From Pyrrhoderma lamaoense (taxonomy: Eukaryota > Basidiomycota > Agaricomycetes > Hymenochaetales > Hymenochaetaceae), in NCBI GenBank assembly GCA_002794735.1, contig NBAZ01000005.1:1523145-1587144 (forward strand): a stretch of 64,000 nt of DNA. Reading direction: 5' to 3'. The position numbers were made by a program, and so were the translations under genes. Within the stretch, counting starts at the first letter, position 1, and every line of letters begins with the position of its first letter. Below, piece by piece: positions 1 to 13,953 of this stretch. A model generated the notes under the pieces. The model searched no databases. It was given only the letters and a program-made list of their open reading frames with translations, and had not been told where the DNA came from.

Positions 1-335
1 ATCCAGTGCTATCCAGCAGAAGTTTTTCCAACGCGTTTCAAAGCATTTGCGCACGGAATGAGTGCAGCTTCGGGTAAAGCAGGAGCAATCATTTCTGCTC
101 TAGTCTTCAATACGTTGTCAAAGAAAGTCGGAACCCCTGTCATCCTCTGGAGTATGCTTTCATTAAGTAACATATATTGAGTTAAATACTGACATATAGT
201 CCATCAGTCTTCTTTGCATGTTGTATTGTTGGGGCACTTCTCACCTTGCTTCTTCCGGAAGTAAAAGGGAGAGATGCCGACGTTATCGACGCTGAAGAGA
301 TACGTGCTGCCAGAGAAGCTCGTCGCGCAGCGTGA
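1..335 (+). CDS. Inorganic phosphate transporter, PHO84-like (3' end)
   Basis: This is the C-terminal end of a major-facilitator phosphate:H+ symporter of the plasma membrane. Exon 1-151 reads a Tyr-Pro-Ala-Glu-Val-Phe-Pro-Thr-Arg segment followed by [13 protein letters not shown], the conserved stretch before the last membrane helices of PHO84-type carriers. A 56-bp intron (152-207, gtatgc to catcag) restores frame. Exon 208-335 encodes the last hydrophobic helix and the family tail [17 protein letters not shown], then a basic end and TGA at 333-335. The acceptor at 207 was preferred to the one at 199 because only it keeps frame. The N-terminal part lies outside the window. Substrate assignment rests on the family signature and is fairly secure. 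Confidence 0.85.
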
Positions 336-3284
336 CATAGAGTCAACTACCATCTTATTTGAATCGCATCAATTAAACTTTTCAAGAATTGTAACTTTTT
401 CCGCCTCATCACCGCTCTTCTAAATCCACCTGGATTCTTTCGTTATCTTACTTCGCGGCATATTGGGAGATGCATGATACAAATGTTGGAAAGTACCGGT
501 TTTGTGACAATATTAGTCACGCTCCACCAAAGAAATTGATTGCGATAGAGAAATGTTAAAAGTATCTTTTATGTCGAGATTTATGTACCAACACCACTTG
601 ATTGTACTTTTTGGAGAATCACGGTTGCTAACAGTAACTAGAATTGTAATGTATTATTGTCATATTAACACTTCTGCCCACTGTACTTTCACTCTAAGGG
701 ACTGATGTAGAGGCGTCTCGGTAACTTATTGTTCGTTTCACTACCTACCTTGCACTTTGTAGAGTGATCTAAGCTATACAATGATTTGACACTGTATATC
801 AGGATATCGAGTAGTGATACACGACTACCGATGCATCAAGCTAAAGTATGATAACTTCGGCTGCCGTATCCACCCTACAGCTACATCATACATATAGCGC
901 ATGATATACTCATGTGATGTATTAAACAGATATAACGGCATACAGAAGTAGGTTTGAAGGGATGAGGTCATTTATAAGGGCTGATCGCTTTCATCAGTAG
1001 AACCTTTATTTCAGTTGAACTCCTTGATTGGCAACGCTATAACACTTAATTTGTGCTTCTTAATTCCAACAAAAGTTATCGAGATGTTCCTTCCGATATG
1101 TAACAGATAAAAACCTGGTAGTTCTTATTAATTTATCAACAGAAATCATGATAAGGTGCTTGCTTAAGTATATGGATAAGTAAAAGTCATGTAGCTCTAG
1201 TACTCGAAGCGACAAAAACGGAAATTCCATTCCATCTCTCGCATATTTGGCCGCTCTTGTTCTTGCTCTTGTTATACGGATGTCAGGAGATCCAGAAGAG
1301 TTATCTATCATGATGTATACGGATGTAATGCATTTGGTTACTATTACTGATAGGGCCCTTGATAAAGATGAAAGTTTCAAGCTGCCATTCATCAAATTTC
1401 TGATGCCCGGCGTGCCTCGTCTTGAAAATGACATAATAATTTCATGTGGCTAGTTGGATAGATGACGATAATATACAATGTATATGTATATGTACTTGGC
1501 TTGGAAAAAATCTTTAAAAGTGGTTCACATCGGGTCTTCGTAAGTGCGTTGCCGGTTTGCCAATGCCTCGTGTAGATTTGAAAGTCATCCACAACACGCA
1601 AACCGAAGCGCTAGAGAACCTTATCCCTATAAAACAATGGAACAGACGTTTAGTCTAAACTTAGACTTTGCACTGGTTCCCTGGACTAAAGTACATTTAT
1701 CTCCTTGCTACTAGGAGTAAATTCGTTCTTCGATTTCGGGAGATATTGTTTGTTCAGGCGAAAAAAGTACGTGTTATGGAGGAACGGAGACGCTGATCTC
1801 GAAGATATCTATCGAAGGTTAGTCGAACTTCAATAGTTCACGCATTAATAAATACTAGTGGGTTCATGTGGCTCGAGTACCTTATCAGCAAATAGATAAA
1901 TACATGTATAAGAAGAAACGCGGGACTCAGACATGAATGAAACTTTAGAATAGAATTACTGCTTCACGTTGTGATGAAGGTTCTTGGGCTGTGATACGTG
2001 AAACAGCACAGATTGCGAGAAGATATTGAACGCTTCATCTCTGTTTATAAAAGGAATACCAAAGGCTGATGTAGGTTTGGTTCGACTGATCAGGAACTGA
2101 AACTCAAGGACGCACGTCTTCAATGGCGCCGGGCGAAGCGCCAATCGTCAATGCATTCATCTAAGGTAGATACTATAGAGTGACTTCCGTCCGGGAGAAG
2201 AACACACAATAAGTGAATCTTTATTGTTATTGTTAACCACTGGGAGACATCGACATCAGATCATGGGTTTTTGATGAGCTGGAGTACAATTAAAAAGATA
2301 AAGTGCGAGTACCGCATTCGGGATATATATGACCTAAGCGCGAGTTTGGACCCCGAAGACGGGGAAGTCGAATTTACTACTTTAGATCTTGATTTTTCCT
2401 CTCTATAACTCACTCTCACATTGATTGCTTGGATCATTCAAGAAAGAAAAAAGGAGGGGAGGGCTCAGGACCTGTTCTTCATAGGTTTAAGGAAATTGTT
2501 ATGAGCTCAGAGCTGAGCCTTCTGATTTCGGAGTATCTAAAGCGAGGTAGATGAAGGGGTGGCACAGGTAACAAGTAAGATGAGACGACTTGTCGGATAA
2601 AGGAAGAGGATAAAGTTAGTAGGTGCAAAGAGACACGAGGCAGGCATATAATGATGCCATGGTGTTTTTAATTAGCCTGAGAGTGCGCAATGGAAAGCGA
2701 GTGAGTGACTTTGGTCCTGGCTGAGTGGACTGTATGTAAAGCTTGTGTTCTTTCTTATTTTATTAATATTAGTGTCGGTTAAAGTGCAGAGTATGGGAAA
2801 GTGAATTGCGAATATTCTGTTCACGATTCCTCTCTCGTCCTTTTGTCTTTCTCTCCCACTTCCTCCCCACGCTAGCTTGATTATTGTCAACCCACGAACA
2901 CGCTCTGACAAAAGCGCTCCAAAGCTTCTTACATTTTAATATCCCTGTAGACAAAAAGCTTTGTCACCGCCGGGTAGTGACGTCCTTCTCGTTCGCAACG
3001 ACAATTAGGATGAACGCAGGGCGAGAATACTTTCTTCGGCGTCTTCATCCAAAGAAGAGCACTGATCGTTAGGATGGCGAACCCTCCAAGCACATTGCCC
3101 GATCTGGGTCCCCTGAATAGTCATTAGTCCTGGATCCTGAATAGCATCCTGTAGACGCGCCTCCGTGCTACATGATTCGTATAAAGAGCCTGCATACTGA
3201 TGACTCGGGCCCATTCACACTTGCTCCTTTGTCTTTGTGTCTCAGACATCCTTTAACTCCCGCTTTGTTCGATCTCAATTATCA
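336..3284. other. Long intergenic stretch without a convincing gene
   Basis: About 2.9 kb between the phosphate transporter and the MYND gene. Open frames of 60-124 codons occur on both strands, but none has recognisable motifs, splice-linked continuation or a credible start context. The stretch presumably holds the 3' region of the transporter and upstream sequence of the MYND gene. I see no RNA gene or repeat in it. Confidence 0.4.
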
Positions 3285-4219
3285 ATGGCCGCCGTAGCAA
3301 CATCTATGTACTACTCCAACCCTACTCCTTCAATGTATCCCCGTCAGTATCAAAAGCCCCGTGGCCTACGGGTCTGCGATACATGCTCCTCCGTTGAGCA
3401 ACCGGGACAACGCTTCCGTATGTGCGGTGGCTGCATGATCACACAGGTTTGTCTACCCCCCCTTGTATTTGTAACCCGCCCCTCCGTACTGAGCCCGATC
3501 TTTGTCATATCCTTAGTATTGTTCTACTGATTGCCAAAAACGCCACTGGCCTTCGCACAAGCCCATATGCCAACACACTTCTGGCATGCTTGAGAGCTCG
3601 AAGCAAGAGGCAAACGAAAACGTTGTCAGGGATCTCCGTAAATTTGTCTCTGCTCATCAAACTCTCTTGAGTTGGTCTGCGTTCCAGGCTCTGCAACTTC
3701 GTCGCGTGCCATCAAACATCCGGTCATATGCTCTTCATGTTGAATTGCAGTACCGTTCGCACCCCGATCCCGCTCGTAGGTTAGTCAGCACTGTTTCTCT
3801 TATTCTAGTCCGTTATGTTTATATTTTCTCCGTACAAATAGATTCAAAGTCGCTGCTACTCGCATCGTCTCGCGTGCTGTTGTAGAATCCTATGATCCAC
3901 TTGTAGCTCAGGACATCGCTCGCCGTGAAGAACGATGTCGACAGGCTGGCGGTATCGGAGCTGCTGTTGTTCTCATTCAGTGCGAGGATATGAGTCAAGT
4001 AATGCCAGTAGAATGTGATTCACCGAGTAAAATATCATGGGACCTTTATGAGGACTGGGCTGGTGTGTTGAGCCGCTTTATTGATGCAGGCCGAGTTGAC
4101 TTCCAGCCAATGACGACAACTCCAAGGGGGTAAGCACATATTTCTTACCTTATGTTTAATCACAAAGATTATTGACTATGTTATCAATTTCCGCCTTTAG
4201 TGTTATCTACGGAGTCTGA
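3285..4219 (+). CDS. Small MYND zinc-finger protein
   Basis: Predicted 243-residue protein from four exons: 3285-3446, 3517-3779, 3842-4129 and 4201-4219. The ATG at 3285 has a good context (atcaATGGCC); the open frame begins further upstream, but only at a GTG. Exons 1 and 2 together form a MYND zinc finger: CDTC, then CGGC, then Y-C-S-T-D-C-Q, H-W and H-K-P-I-C, the full C/H ligand set. The rest is helical and unlike the SET domain that often follows MYND, so this is not a SMYD methyltransferase. MYND fingers usually bind proline-rich partners, so an adaptor role in the nucleus or cytoplasm is likely but inferred. All four exons join in frame with canonical GT-AG sites. Confidence 0.75.
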
Positions 4220-5766
4220 TTTAGAATTAATGGGTCATGATCTCGATCTACAACCCTTAGATTCATTTCACGTTATTTTATTCGATCCTACTACTGTTTT
4301 TAATGCCCGCGCACAGGTTTCGCGGCACTTTCTACCTTTCATTGTCACGCATCGTTTGTTCATCCCTCTCTGATCCCCTGCATCTTCATTTGTACAACTT
4401 TTTATTCGACCAATTCCAACTGTCTATTTCTGTACTTTGCTATGAAAATTCTGTTATCTTCATGCTCACTTGTTGTAGTATTATTCAATCTCTGCATGTT
4501 CTTCTAGTTACAAATACCTATTTCGCTTTCACATCTGAATACAATGCTTTTCTCATCTGATCTACTTTGTTTCTCGGTGCAAGAAGATTATCTCGATAAT
4601 CGTCAGCGTTGTCAGCGTTGTCAGACTTTCCTGATAGGCTGGACATGAGCCAGGAGATTTCAAATTGCATGTAAAACAGTCGCGAATATAAGGATACGGC
4701 GACTTGTAGCTTAAAGTATAAGCACTAATACTGCCTGCTTTGCGATTAAACTCGGGTTCGATATTGATATTAGCAATTGTCAATCAGTAAAAACGAAGAT
4801 CTAGATAATATTTTATATTAATATATGTTCAAGCTAAGAGTGCCGATCCAGGCGTTGAGAGGACTCCGATCATATTTGTTCGCCCATTTCTTCGTGACTT
4901 GAATCATCAATGAACTGTAGATATCTTCCTTTTCTCCCACTCCTTGTTACTACTTGTCGCACATTCTGTCAATAGCAGAACGCGCGTACGGGTAACCTGG
5001 AGTTCCACAAGGCATATCTATTTCCTTTTCCACTATTAGCACTTGCCTCGTGAGGGATCGGCACGAGAGCAGATATCAATCCTCAGTGCCCAACACTGAT
5101 GAAAATGTGAGAAAGCCCATGTTAGATCACTTTCAACGTTTCTTGTGTGGACTGAGCGAGTGACTTGAACTCAATGCTGATAATGTTTCATTCGAAATGC
5201 AGCCAATAAGTCTGGACACGGTCAATTATCAGTCTTCCGTGGCTTCTTAGTTATCACAACGGGCGTTTCTCTATCTGACTCAATTGTAGAACCCACAAGA
5301 CGGAGAAAGAGATCAGTTTCTGTACGTGCGGCATCATCAGGCTTGACGATAAGCTTACTCCCAAGCTGAGACGAACACTTCCCAGTGCTTTCCATACAGA
5401 TTATTGTTCCGTGTTCCATATCAATCACTGGTCCTTGAGAGGGGGGATGCTTCCGCATCCAGGTTAGTTATCTACACCCGTGAGTATCTTTATTTATTTT
5501 TGGTCTTTTGTCAATGATATATATTCAAGTGTCATGTGCCCAGAGCTTCTTCTTTACCCTTACGCCGCCTCTGATCATATACTACTATTCATACTATTTT
5601 TCCTGTTTACTCTCTCAGTCATCATTGCATAGCGTCACCACCAGTGTCTTGCCGTATAGCGCCGTTTTATTTTCGTTTTCTAAATCCTGGGCTCCTACTT
5701 AGGGTACGCATCAATTTTGCCAATGCAGACTTGATACCTCTCATATCCATATTTAGATCTCATCTG
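4220..5766. other. Intergenic region upstream of the first Zn2Cys6 gene
   Basis: Roughly 1.5 kb. A minus-strand frame at 5222-5458 (78 codons, basic tail) has an ATG and coding-like composition but no recognisable motif or splice partner, so I do not call it a gene. Pyrimidine-rich sequence at 5540-5650 precedes the transcription factor and may be its leader. Confidence 0.3.
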
Positions 5767-8700
5767 ATGTCCAAGGTGTCAAGTGCATTCGGCAATACAT
5801 CATCTACCCAACACTCTCATTACCCCCATCAGCATCCTCAAGGACAACAACTTGGACAGCAACTCTCTTCTTCCTCACCCCCTCTCTCCCAAGTCATGAG
5901 CGTCGAACAAGGGAACCGAAATCATCAGTCCTACTATATGCCCTCTACGTCCGCGCATTCTATGCATCATATACCATCTCAGTCGGGCATGATAAACTCA
6001 AATCATCAGCTTTCACTCGAAGACCTTCACGAGCAGCTCAACAGACTTGAGTATGTAGGTCTTGATTCACTTACTTACAACACACCGCAACCACAAGTCC
6101 TTGGTGTTGGTCAAGGTCCTGGAAATACTGAGCCAAGGTATACAGCGCCCACTGCGACAGCGCTCGCTGCCCACGCCCATGCTCATAACGGTTCAAACAC
6201 ATTCATATTTGGCCAGGACATGAGTTCCCAGCATCATCCTTCTAATACGAGCCCGGGTCCGTGTCAAGTACTACGTCCCCCTTTAGTTCGGCGTTCAGTT
6301 TCGTTGCATCAACACCGGGAAGCCTAAGTTCTCACTTATCTGATGTCCAAGAGCATCTTTCACCTCATGAATCTCTTACCAGTCATACGTCAAACTACCC
6401 TGTTCTCCAAGGATATCCTCAACATCAACCATCACATCCTGGTAAAAGAGCACGTCTTGATCCCCACGACCCGTACGGAGATGGGTCAGGTGAAGAAGAT
6501 GATTATGGATTGGGTGTTGGCACATCATATGGCTACAACGGTTACGGGTTTACCTCATTACCCGGAGTAGATGCTCAAGGACAGTCCTCTCATCAACCAG
6601 TGCAGAGTTCTTCCATTCAACACAACTCAACAGAACAATCAAATCTCCCGAATCATCAGGTTGGACCTGATGGGCGTCCAAAGCAGGCATGCGTTCGATG
6701 TAAAAATCTCAAAGTTCGTTGTGAATTTACAACTGACCCTCATTCTTGTCGACGCTGCCTGAATGGCGGTCATGAATGCGCAATCCCCGGAAGGAAGAAG
6801 AGGCGGCAACCACCAAAAAGAGAGCATTTGCTCAATAAGATTCGTGAACAGGCTAGTGAGATTGAACAATTGATGAAACAAGTTGAGGAACTTCGAAAAC
6901 ATGCGGCAGCCAATGGTCCTCAAGAACCTCTAAGACTTTCGCTTAGTAATACTCCGCTCCCTGGAGGATCGGGTATATTCGCTAGCACAGGTCGATCTGC
7001 TTCCGCTTCGGGCAGTGCCCTGGGCACTGCAACTCTTGGTCCTGATCTGCAGGCCTGGCTGGAACGCTCCCGAGCAGTTTTTCAGGAAATATGTGGTTTT
7101 ATTGACGAGGAAACTATAGAAGAGGAGGGTGAGGATGATGACGTTGATGGTGAGACTTACAGAGAGCACAGACAAGAAGAGTCTGAAGATGAAGGTAGTA
7201 TCTCTGTGGAGGACCCAGATGGGATGTCTAGCCCGGTCCCAAGTTCGTTGACTTCTGTTGGGTCTCAGATACGAGAATCATCTCCTGCTTCCACGGTCCG
7301 TAGCGTTTCTCGTGAGGGATCTTCTGCCCCTGATTCAACTTCACGTAAACGTGGCTCAGGTAAAACACCCCGACTTGCCCCATTACCGTCCACTGCTGCA
7401 GAACCAATGAAGTTGATCGCTCAGCTCAGTCTCCGCTCTGATGGGCATCGGGAACGAGGGAGCAAAAGTCCACGAAGTGCGTCTGGAACTATCGTTAGCA
7501 GCCGTTCAGGTAGTGTAGAGCCTTCCAGTGCATCTGGACTTAATGCCGTTTCTCCAACTTTGCAAAATTCGGTGACCGATGTAGTTCATAGAGATAATGA
7601 TACGGAAGTAAAGGAAAAAACCGAAGAAGGCAATGAAGATTTTGGTGCCGCTGCTCCTGAATTCTTCGTTGCCCAGGGCGGAACTATTTCTGACTCAGCG
7701 CACTTAGCTCCTGCAAGACACCCGATACCTCATATATTAATGCGCAATATAATCAATGTTCAGGAAGTTGAAAAATTATTCAAAATGTTGGTTGCATCTC
7801 TCAATCCAATACATTTCTGACACAAGATTAACAACGTCTTGATAATTTAGCTATTTTGAGAAAATGAACTTGTCTTGCTCATTATTGGATCCTATATTAT
7901 ATACGGAGCAAACGACGTATTGGCGATCCCCGTTGCTTTTCACAGTTAGTAAGTCACATTCCATTTTTTATATGTTAAAGTGAAACTCACATTTAACCCT
8001 GAAGTTTGTGCTGTTGCTTCACGTTATTATACTGAACGTCCTGGCCTCTATGATCAACTTATCACCTATGCACAGCTTGCAGCAGGAACAGCACTAATCA
8101 GTGGTCCGAAAACCGTTGAAACGGTTTCCGCTTATATATTATTATCCTTGTATCCTGTCCCAATGCGCCGTTGGGAAGAAGATCGGACTTGGTTGTATCT
8201 TGGACTTGCTATTCGTGTTGCGACTGATTTGAACCTTCATCATCAAATTAAAATGCGGCCAAAGAATGAAATGCACGCCCGTGAATTACTGAACCGCACA
8301 CGTGTATGGACCAACTGCTTTAATTTAGATCGGTCCACATCGAGTTGGCTTGGAAAACGCAGTACTATTCCTGCAAATGACTTCGTGGGGTGTCACACCC
8401 AGGACTGGTATGATGCAAATGAGTTTAATCTAAAAAACTTTGATATCCATCTTGCTGGATATAATTGCGCTTTACGCCTACTGGAAGAATTCAAGCGAAG
8501 AATATATACGGACTCAAATAATCCCACAGGTCTGGATAAGGTACATGGTGTGCACCCTTCTCCTGATCTGCAAAGCTGACAGTTATAACAGAGACTAGAC
8601 TTTAGTGCGCTTGCTTCCGAATACGACGGTAAGTTATCGGCAAGAGAGGCAGAGTGGGCAGAACTGCTTCGGGAAAAAACAGATGTTACAGATCCTCAAG

Positions 8701-10026
8701 CTCGCTTCAGAAATAGTCTTTTAAGACTTGCTTACCGCTATGCTCGCCTTGTTGTCCTTTCTTATGGGTTTCAGCATTCATTTGACAAAGATAGCAATGG
8801 AAGTCAGGATCAAACATCTTTCTTTGACAGAGTATGATTGCTGTTTTTGGGATAAGCTGTATAACTGATATTTTTTTACAGTGCTACCGGGCTGCAACCG
8901 AGGTTCTTCGTGTTTTCATAGAGGAACTCTCTACTCAAAAGGTCTACATTCGCCATGGTCCTGAGGCTCAATGTGTATTTGTTACATTTGCATCAGCCTT
9001 CTTAATCAAGGTTAGTGTTTACCACTTGAGAGCAAGGATTAGTATCGATATCTTTCTTCCTTATAGCTACTTCACCCGAAATACGCTACATATCTAAAAG
9101 TTGAGCAACGTCACGAGATTGATAAACTTGTTCGTGGCCTTATCGGTCTACTGGGTTCCCCGGAAGTTGTCGTCGACGAAAAACACAGTCCAAAGCTATG
9201 GTCTCGCTTCCTAAGCGGTCTTCTTTCTACACCTACTGCAAAAATAGAACTTTCTTCAGATCATCTGAAGAAGAGTAGCTCTCTGTCACGTAGAGGAGCA
9301 CGGAAATCATTGGGTCCTCCTTCTGACTCGCCTGAGGGACAGGTACACGATAGTATATCAAATCTGGTATCATCTGGCCCGAATGATTCTGATCACATGT
9401 CAAGTCTGCCGGGCTATCCTCAGGAAATAGGACCCTGCGTCTCCATATCCAACGACAATGGCACGTACTCTTCTCCCTCGCTTCCTGTGCAAGTGGATCA
9501 AGACCAATACTCTTCTGGGCACAATAGAACTGTAAACCCAGTATTCGACGTCGCGACCGGGCAACTATCTCAATTTACACCACAAGGGTTACAAGATACT
9601 CACGGAATATACAATCTTTCATCACATTCTGCAATACCGAATCTTGGATCACCCATAGGGAATACACACTCAGCGGGGGGTATGTTTGATGCACATACTC
9701 ATGCGGGTACGGATACATCACATCATCGAGCGGGGATGAATATTCCTGAATACTTCGAACCTCCTTTACAATTTGACACGGATCTTCTCGAGTCAATGCA
9801 ATCCATGCCTGACTCTTCGCTTTGTCAATACATGACTGGTGGGTTATTCATAATTACGATCCTTACTCAAATCAGCGGTTTTAATTTATCCTTTACTTCA
9901 GGCTTCGCTTGGATGGGAGGGATGCTCCAGTCCACAGATGCAGATACAAATATGCAGGATGTCTTTATATCAGGGCCTGTGGGTTATGGTACGAGCGCAC
10001 TCCAGGGTGCTAGTAATCATTATTAA
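5767..10026 (+). CDS. Zn(II)2Cys6 transcription factor with fungal-specific TF domain
   Basis: Large nuclear DNA-binding regulator. Order: Ser/Gln/His-rich N-terminus; Zn2Cys6 cluster at about 6685-6790 (CVRCKNLKVRC, then CRRCLNGGHEC) with a basic linker and coiled coil (HLLNKIREQASEIEQL); acidic/Ser-rich linker; fungal-specific TF domain from about 7750 (WRSPLLFTV, RRWEEDRTWLYLGLAIRVATDL); Ser-rich tail. Introns fitted by frame and homology: 7787-7850, 7949-8004, 8541-8591, 8832-8881, 9011-9066, 9839-9901. One problem: the N-terminal frame (5767-about 6250) and the zinc-cluster frame (from 6246) differ by one base near 6253-6260 at CCCGGG. Either one base is missing there, or a 149-bp intron (6138-6286) bridges it. 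The zinc cluster resembles the regulators often annotated as prtT/xlnR-like; the target genes cannot be read from sequence. Confidence 0.8.
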
Positions 10027-10886
10027 ACTTCAAAGAAAAATCTGGCTTGATTTAATTACTAGTTTTTTTCTATCTAACCTACTTCTCTTGCATATGTTAC
10101 AATAAACCACACACTGTTCCACTAACCACTTATCTTCCTAATACAATTTTCACTGGCTATAGTCTCATCGTTGAATTCTTTCAGTAGTCAGTAGTTTTCT
10201 GATTAATTAGATGCTTATTTGTATATGCACAAGTAAATCATGAAGTTTGTATATTCAAAATGATAATATTCAACGTTTTTGTAATATTCAATTATTTCGG
10301 AATCAACAAAGCGCTACTGATTTAACTTAGATTCTTCAATCTGGTGATAATAATTCGTGAATGATAAATAATAGATGACACATAGAAAATATTGCTATCA
10401 ATTATCACCTGGTATCTTAGGTTTTTTCGCGTTTTTTTTTTCGTACGAATCAGGTTTTCCTGTTTTATGTAATGTAAGATGTTACAAAATTTCTATTTTC
10501 ATATGGCATTCACAATCATTTCGCAATTTTCCAACAATATTTACCGCAGCTTTTACGTGGAATTAAGAAATTATATCTGACAACAATCTGACGGACACAT
10601 CAACTTCCTCGGTATTATTTTATGTTTCAAGAAATTAGTTCAATAGTCTTTCATATTTCTCTATAATGAAATCATACTGATGATAGTATAAACAAAAACC
10701 AAGAGACAAGAAGGTTCCGCTAAAGAAAGAAAAATAGCTTTCTTGGCTAAGATTTTGTGAGATTTCATGATACATCTACTTTATCCATGATTTCGTGATT
10801 AGTCAAAATCAATAATCACGTTTTATACATACAATAATGGAGTTAAATAAACAAACCAACAACAACGGAAGCTCATTAACGAAATG
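10027..10886. other. Convergent intergenic region between two transcription factors
   Basis: An 860-bp AT-rich stretch between the stop codons of two converging genes. It should contain both 3' ends and polyadenylation signals. No further coding sequence is apparent. Confidence 0.5.
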
Positions 10887-13800
10887 CTAAGGAGATGAAA
10901 CAACACCCATCATCCCATCCCCATTTGACGATGTCGGAGTTCCAGCTGACGCAGGGACAGGGAGGTCTCCACTAAATAGTGCGCTCATATCAAATGACCC
11001 GTCGTTGAAGAGATTCATTAGTGTCGTACTCGACATTCCCATCCCGACTCCATCCATTCCGTCAATCCTACTCCCATTATTCGAACCGTTCATATTAGAT
11101 GTTTCTACGGTAACCATATCATGCAGCCCATCAAGACCAGAAAAGTTGGTGAACCCCCCTAATTCAGCCATGTCCGATACACTCCCTATACCGTTACTAA
11201 TATTCATGTCAAGGCCCCCTTGTACGGACGAATCATGGCTAAAGGGATTTGAAACTTCAGATAAGGATCCATTACCGAATGTGTTTCTTTGCAGATCTGC
11301 TAGTAGACTTCCCCGCGAGAACCCGTACGGAGCATTCTGTCCGATGGCTGCGCCTGTAACTGCGCCGGTGTCGAGGACAGAGACGATTGCACAGGCAACA
11401 TCACGGCCTCTCCGAGTTGAGTTTGTGAGCTAAGGGGAGAAAATGCTGAAGCGCTTGGGGTGGGAGCATCTATAGAGTTTATAGTTAGCGTACAGATCAT
11501 GACGGAATCATAACCGAATTAACCATCTGCAGGAGACCCATGACGTGATTCTCCAGAAGAACTCGATGCAGCACCGGGGTTTTGAGAATCTCGCCTTTTT
11601 CGACGGACTGGTCGTATCCATGGAGGACGAGCTTGCTGTGATGCCGAATTAGATATAGGCGCGTCGAGAGGAATGCGTGTCACTTAAGTATAATTGTGCG
11701 GAAATTCAAAGTCTAAGTAGTATTTAAAAAGAGTTAAACATAGAAAGCTTACGCCGACAGAACTCCTCGATGAGTTCACCGCTCCTCAGGCCGCATATAT
11801 ATCGCCCGAAAAGCGGCGAAGAAGAGACACACACGCACGTAAGGCTTCAAGTGAAGGAGGGACAAGCGGATGCAAGTCCTCAGTTTTGCAGTTGAGAAGA
11901 ACCGCAATAAGAGTGCGACCAGCTTGAGTCAGCTGATGAATAACATGAACACCATCTGCAAAAATCCTTAAATCGCATTTTTATGCCCGTGATGAATAAG
12001 ACGTACAGTAAGTCATCAGACCCTTTTTCGCTACTTGTGTGTGCTCATGTACAAGTTCAACAGCACAGGCATGACATGCCAGCATGGCCTCTCTTTCTGC
12101 ATCTGATTGCTCGCCCTCATGTTCATTCCGGGCATTCGCATGAATACGAGCCACGACACGCCGAGAGAAGCGGTACCGTTCAATAAACATACGCACAAAC
12201 AGCACGAGGCAATGAAGGCGCTCTGCTTGAGTAACTCGAAGAACGTCGGCAGAACCCATTGTTTCGCGAGTGTGCGCCCAATATGCGGGGACGGTGGCTA
12301 AGATATCATTCAGGAGAGCTCTTCTCTTTGTAAATCTTTGTCATTTACGTGAGAAGATAGCTTGGGTGGGGATAAAATAGCGGATGCGCGCACGAGAAAG
12401 GGAGAAGAAGGAGGTATAGATTGAGGCGCAGTGAGAACTGCTTCAAGAAGGACACAGAGCCTGAGACAAGCGACAAAAGCACCTAATCGGCTTGCTGAGT
12501 GAGCAGGCTGCGGCCCTGCAGCATCAGCAGTGACATACTCATCGTCGATTTCGTCTGGTTCGAGAGCATCACAATCTCGGAGTCGCAACATGGGTGGCCG
12601 CCCGAATGCAGCAGCAGCTTGCTTGTCCCACATATACACACACCAAAACGTACGCCTCCGGACTTGTTCTTCAATAGGTCCAAAACAATCATACGCTTCA
12701 CTTGATCGGTGTAGTCCCGCGTCAATGCACAACGTGCAGGCTTCTGCCAAGAGTGCAAACCCTCTAGATAATCGCCCTAGACCTATTGCATATACACCCG
12801 CAACGAAAACGGCTTGGACGGTGTACAGTGTGGGTCTGTCCGCAGCAGGAACAGTCCTTAATTTTGAAAATAATTCAAACCAGTGCGCACCAGCAGAAAA
12901 TCCATCATTGGGATCTGCACGAACACGGGGGTCATCGATATGGCGTGAAGAAAGGCAACAAACAGCAACTATGAAAGATGCAAAGCCAGGTTCTCCCCAC
13001 TTAGATGGATTACCATAATCTGCAAGAAAAGTAGGGACATGTAAAAACGGCATAAGATAATAAGTTGTAGAGAGAAAGCATTGTACAAGGCTGTCCATGA
13101 GCTCGGGTGCGACCATTGACGTGATTAATCTCCACATTGCCTCGGGCTGTACAGGCACACTGCGAGGTTGGCGATTAGGGAACCAATCACCAGTAGTTAC
13201 ATTTTCACTTTTACGAGACCAAGATTCACGGATAGGGCTTGCCGCCGATGCAGGTGACGCAGCTGAGGAAGAGGCAGAGTTTCCAGGACGAGCACGATCC
13301 ACAAGAAAGTCTAGTAGAGGAAGACCAGACGATTCACCCTGCCAACGGGTATAACCTTCGTCGTCAAGATATAGGTAAGACGGAGAGACAGAAGCGCCCT
13401 CAAAAGATCTCTTTAATTGCTGTGGAGCAGAAATTGGCTGCTGCTGTTGCTGTTGCGGTTGTTGCTGGTTAGCAGCAGTTGGGAAACGAGTAGAAGGATT
13501 CATAAGTGGAAAGAGAGAAAGCGAAGGAGGAGGGACAGAAAGTGGATAAGCATGGGTCGCACTTGCAAAACTTGCATTGGGACTCGTACTCGTGCTCGAA
13601 CCTGCGCCTCCATTGTTTGCTGAAGAGGCTGCTTGAACAGCAGGCATGAGCAAGTTGAAAGGGATGGCCTGGATGAGAGTTTCAAGTTGTTGCATGCGAT
13701 CTTCAAGAGTCGTTGCTCGCTTTGACTTATGTGGGTGTGTACGTTTTCCAGGCTCTTCAAAGGTGCAAGCTGCAGAAGCAGCAAGACAGGACTGACATGG

Positions 13801-13953
13801 ATGACCTTCGTCACATTTGATCCTCCTTCGGCGACATCGGTCGCACGCTCTGGATAATTTGAAACGTCGTTCTTTTGGAGGAGGCGCTGGCTTATGTTCG
13901 ATACTGTCGTCAGCGGAATTAGTGCTAGTATTTGGAGGACTTGCGTCAGTCAT
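10887..13953 (-). CDS. Zn(II)2Cys6 transcription factor with fungal-specific TF domain
   Basis: Begins [10 protein letters not shown] at 13953. A canonical Zn2Cys6 cluster ([18 protein letters not shown]) lies at residues 36-63, followed by Arg/Lys-rich linker, a poly-Gln stretch, and the TF domain ([39 protein letters not shown]). Exon 1 is 13953-12394; introns 12393-12326, 12006-11956 and 11752 to about 11686 join in frame, and another spans roughly 11517-11470. Two places break frame. Near 11801-11803 (GGG on the coding strand) one base is missing between the LLRRFSG and [15 protein letters not shown] segments. Near 11339-11345 a shift could be a missing base or a 68-bp intron (11404-11337). 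The C-terminus is Asn/Ser/Gly/Met-rich and probably a transactivation region. Transcribed towards the neighbouring factor; relation between the two is unknown. Confidence 0.8.

Noticed and set aside
4303..4560. Hydrophobic 85-codon plus-strand frame after the MYND gene
   Set aside because: T-rich sequence gives a spurious Leu/Phe/Ser frame; no link to the MYND exons is needed, since these already end at a good stop.
5222..5458. 78-codon minus-strand ORF with coding-like composition
   Set aside because: It has an ATG and stop but no homologous motif, splice partner or promoter signal; I could not raise it above chance.
11005..11433. Plus-strand 142-codon frame
   Set aside because: Antisense to the C-terminal exon of the minus-strand Zn2Cys6 gene; composition follows from that gene's low complexity.
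12530..13018. 162-codon plus-strand open frame
   Set aside because: Antisense to the fungal transcription-factor domain of the minus-strand Zn2Cys6 gene; no recognisable features.
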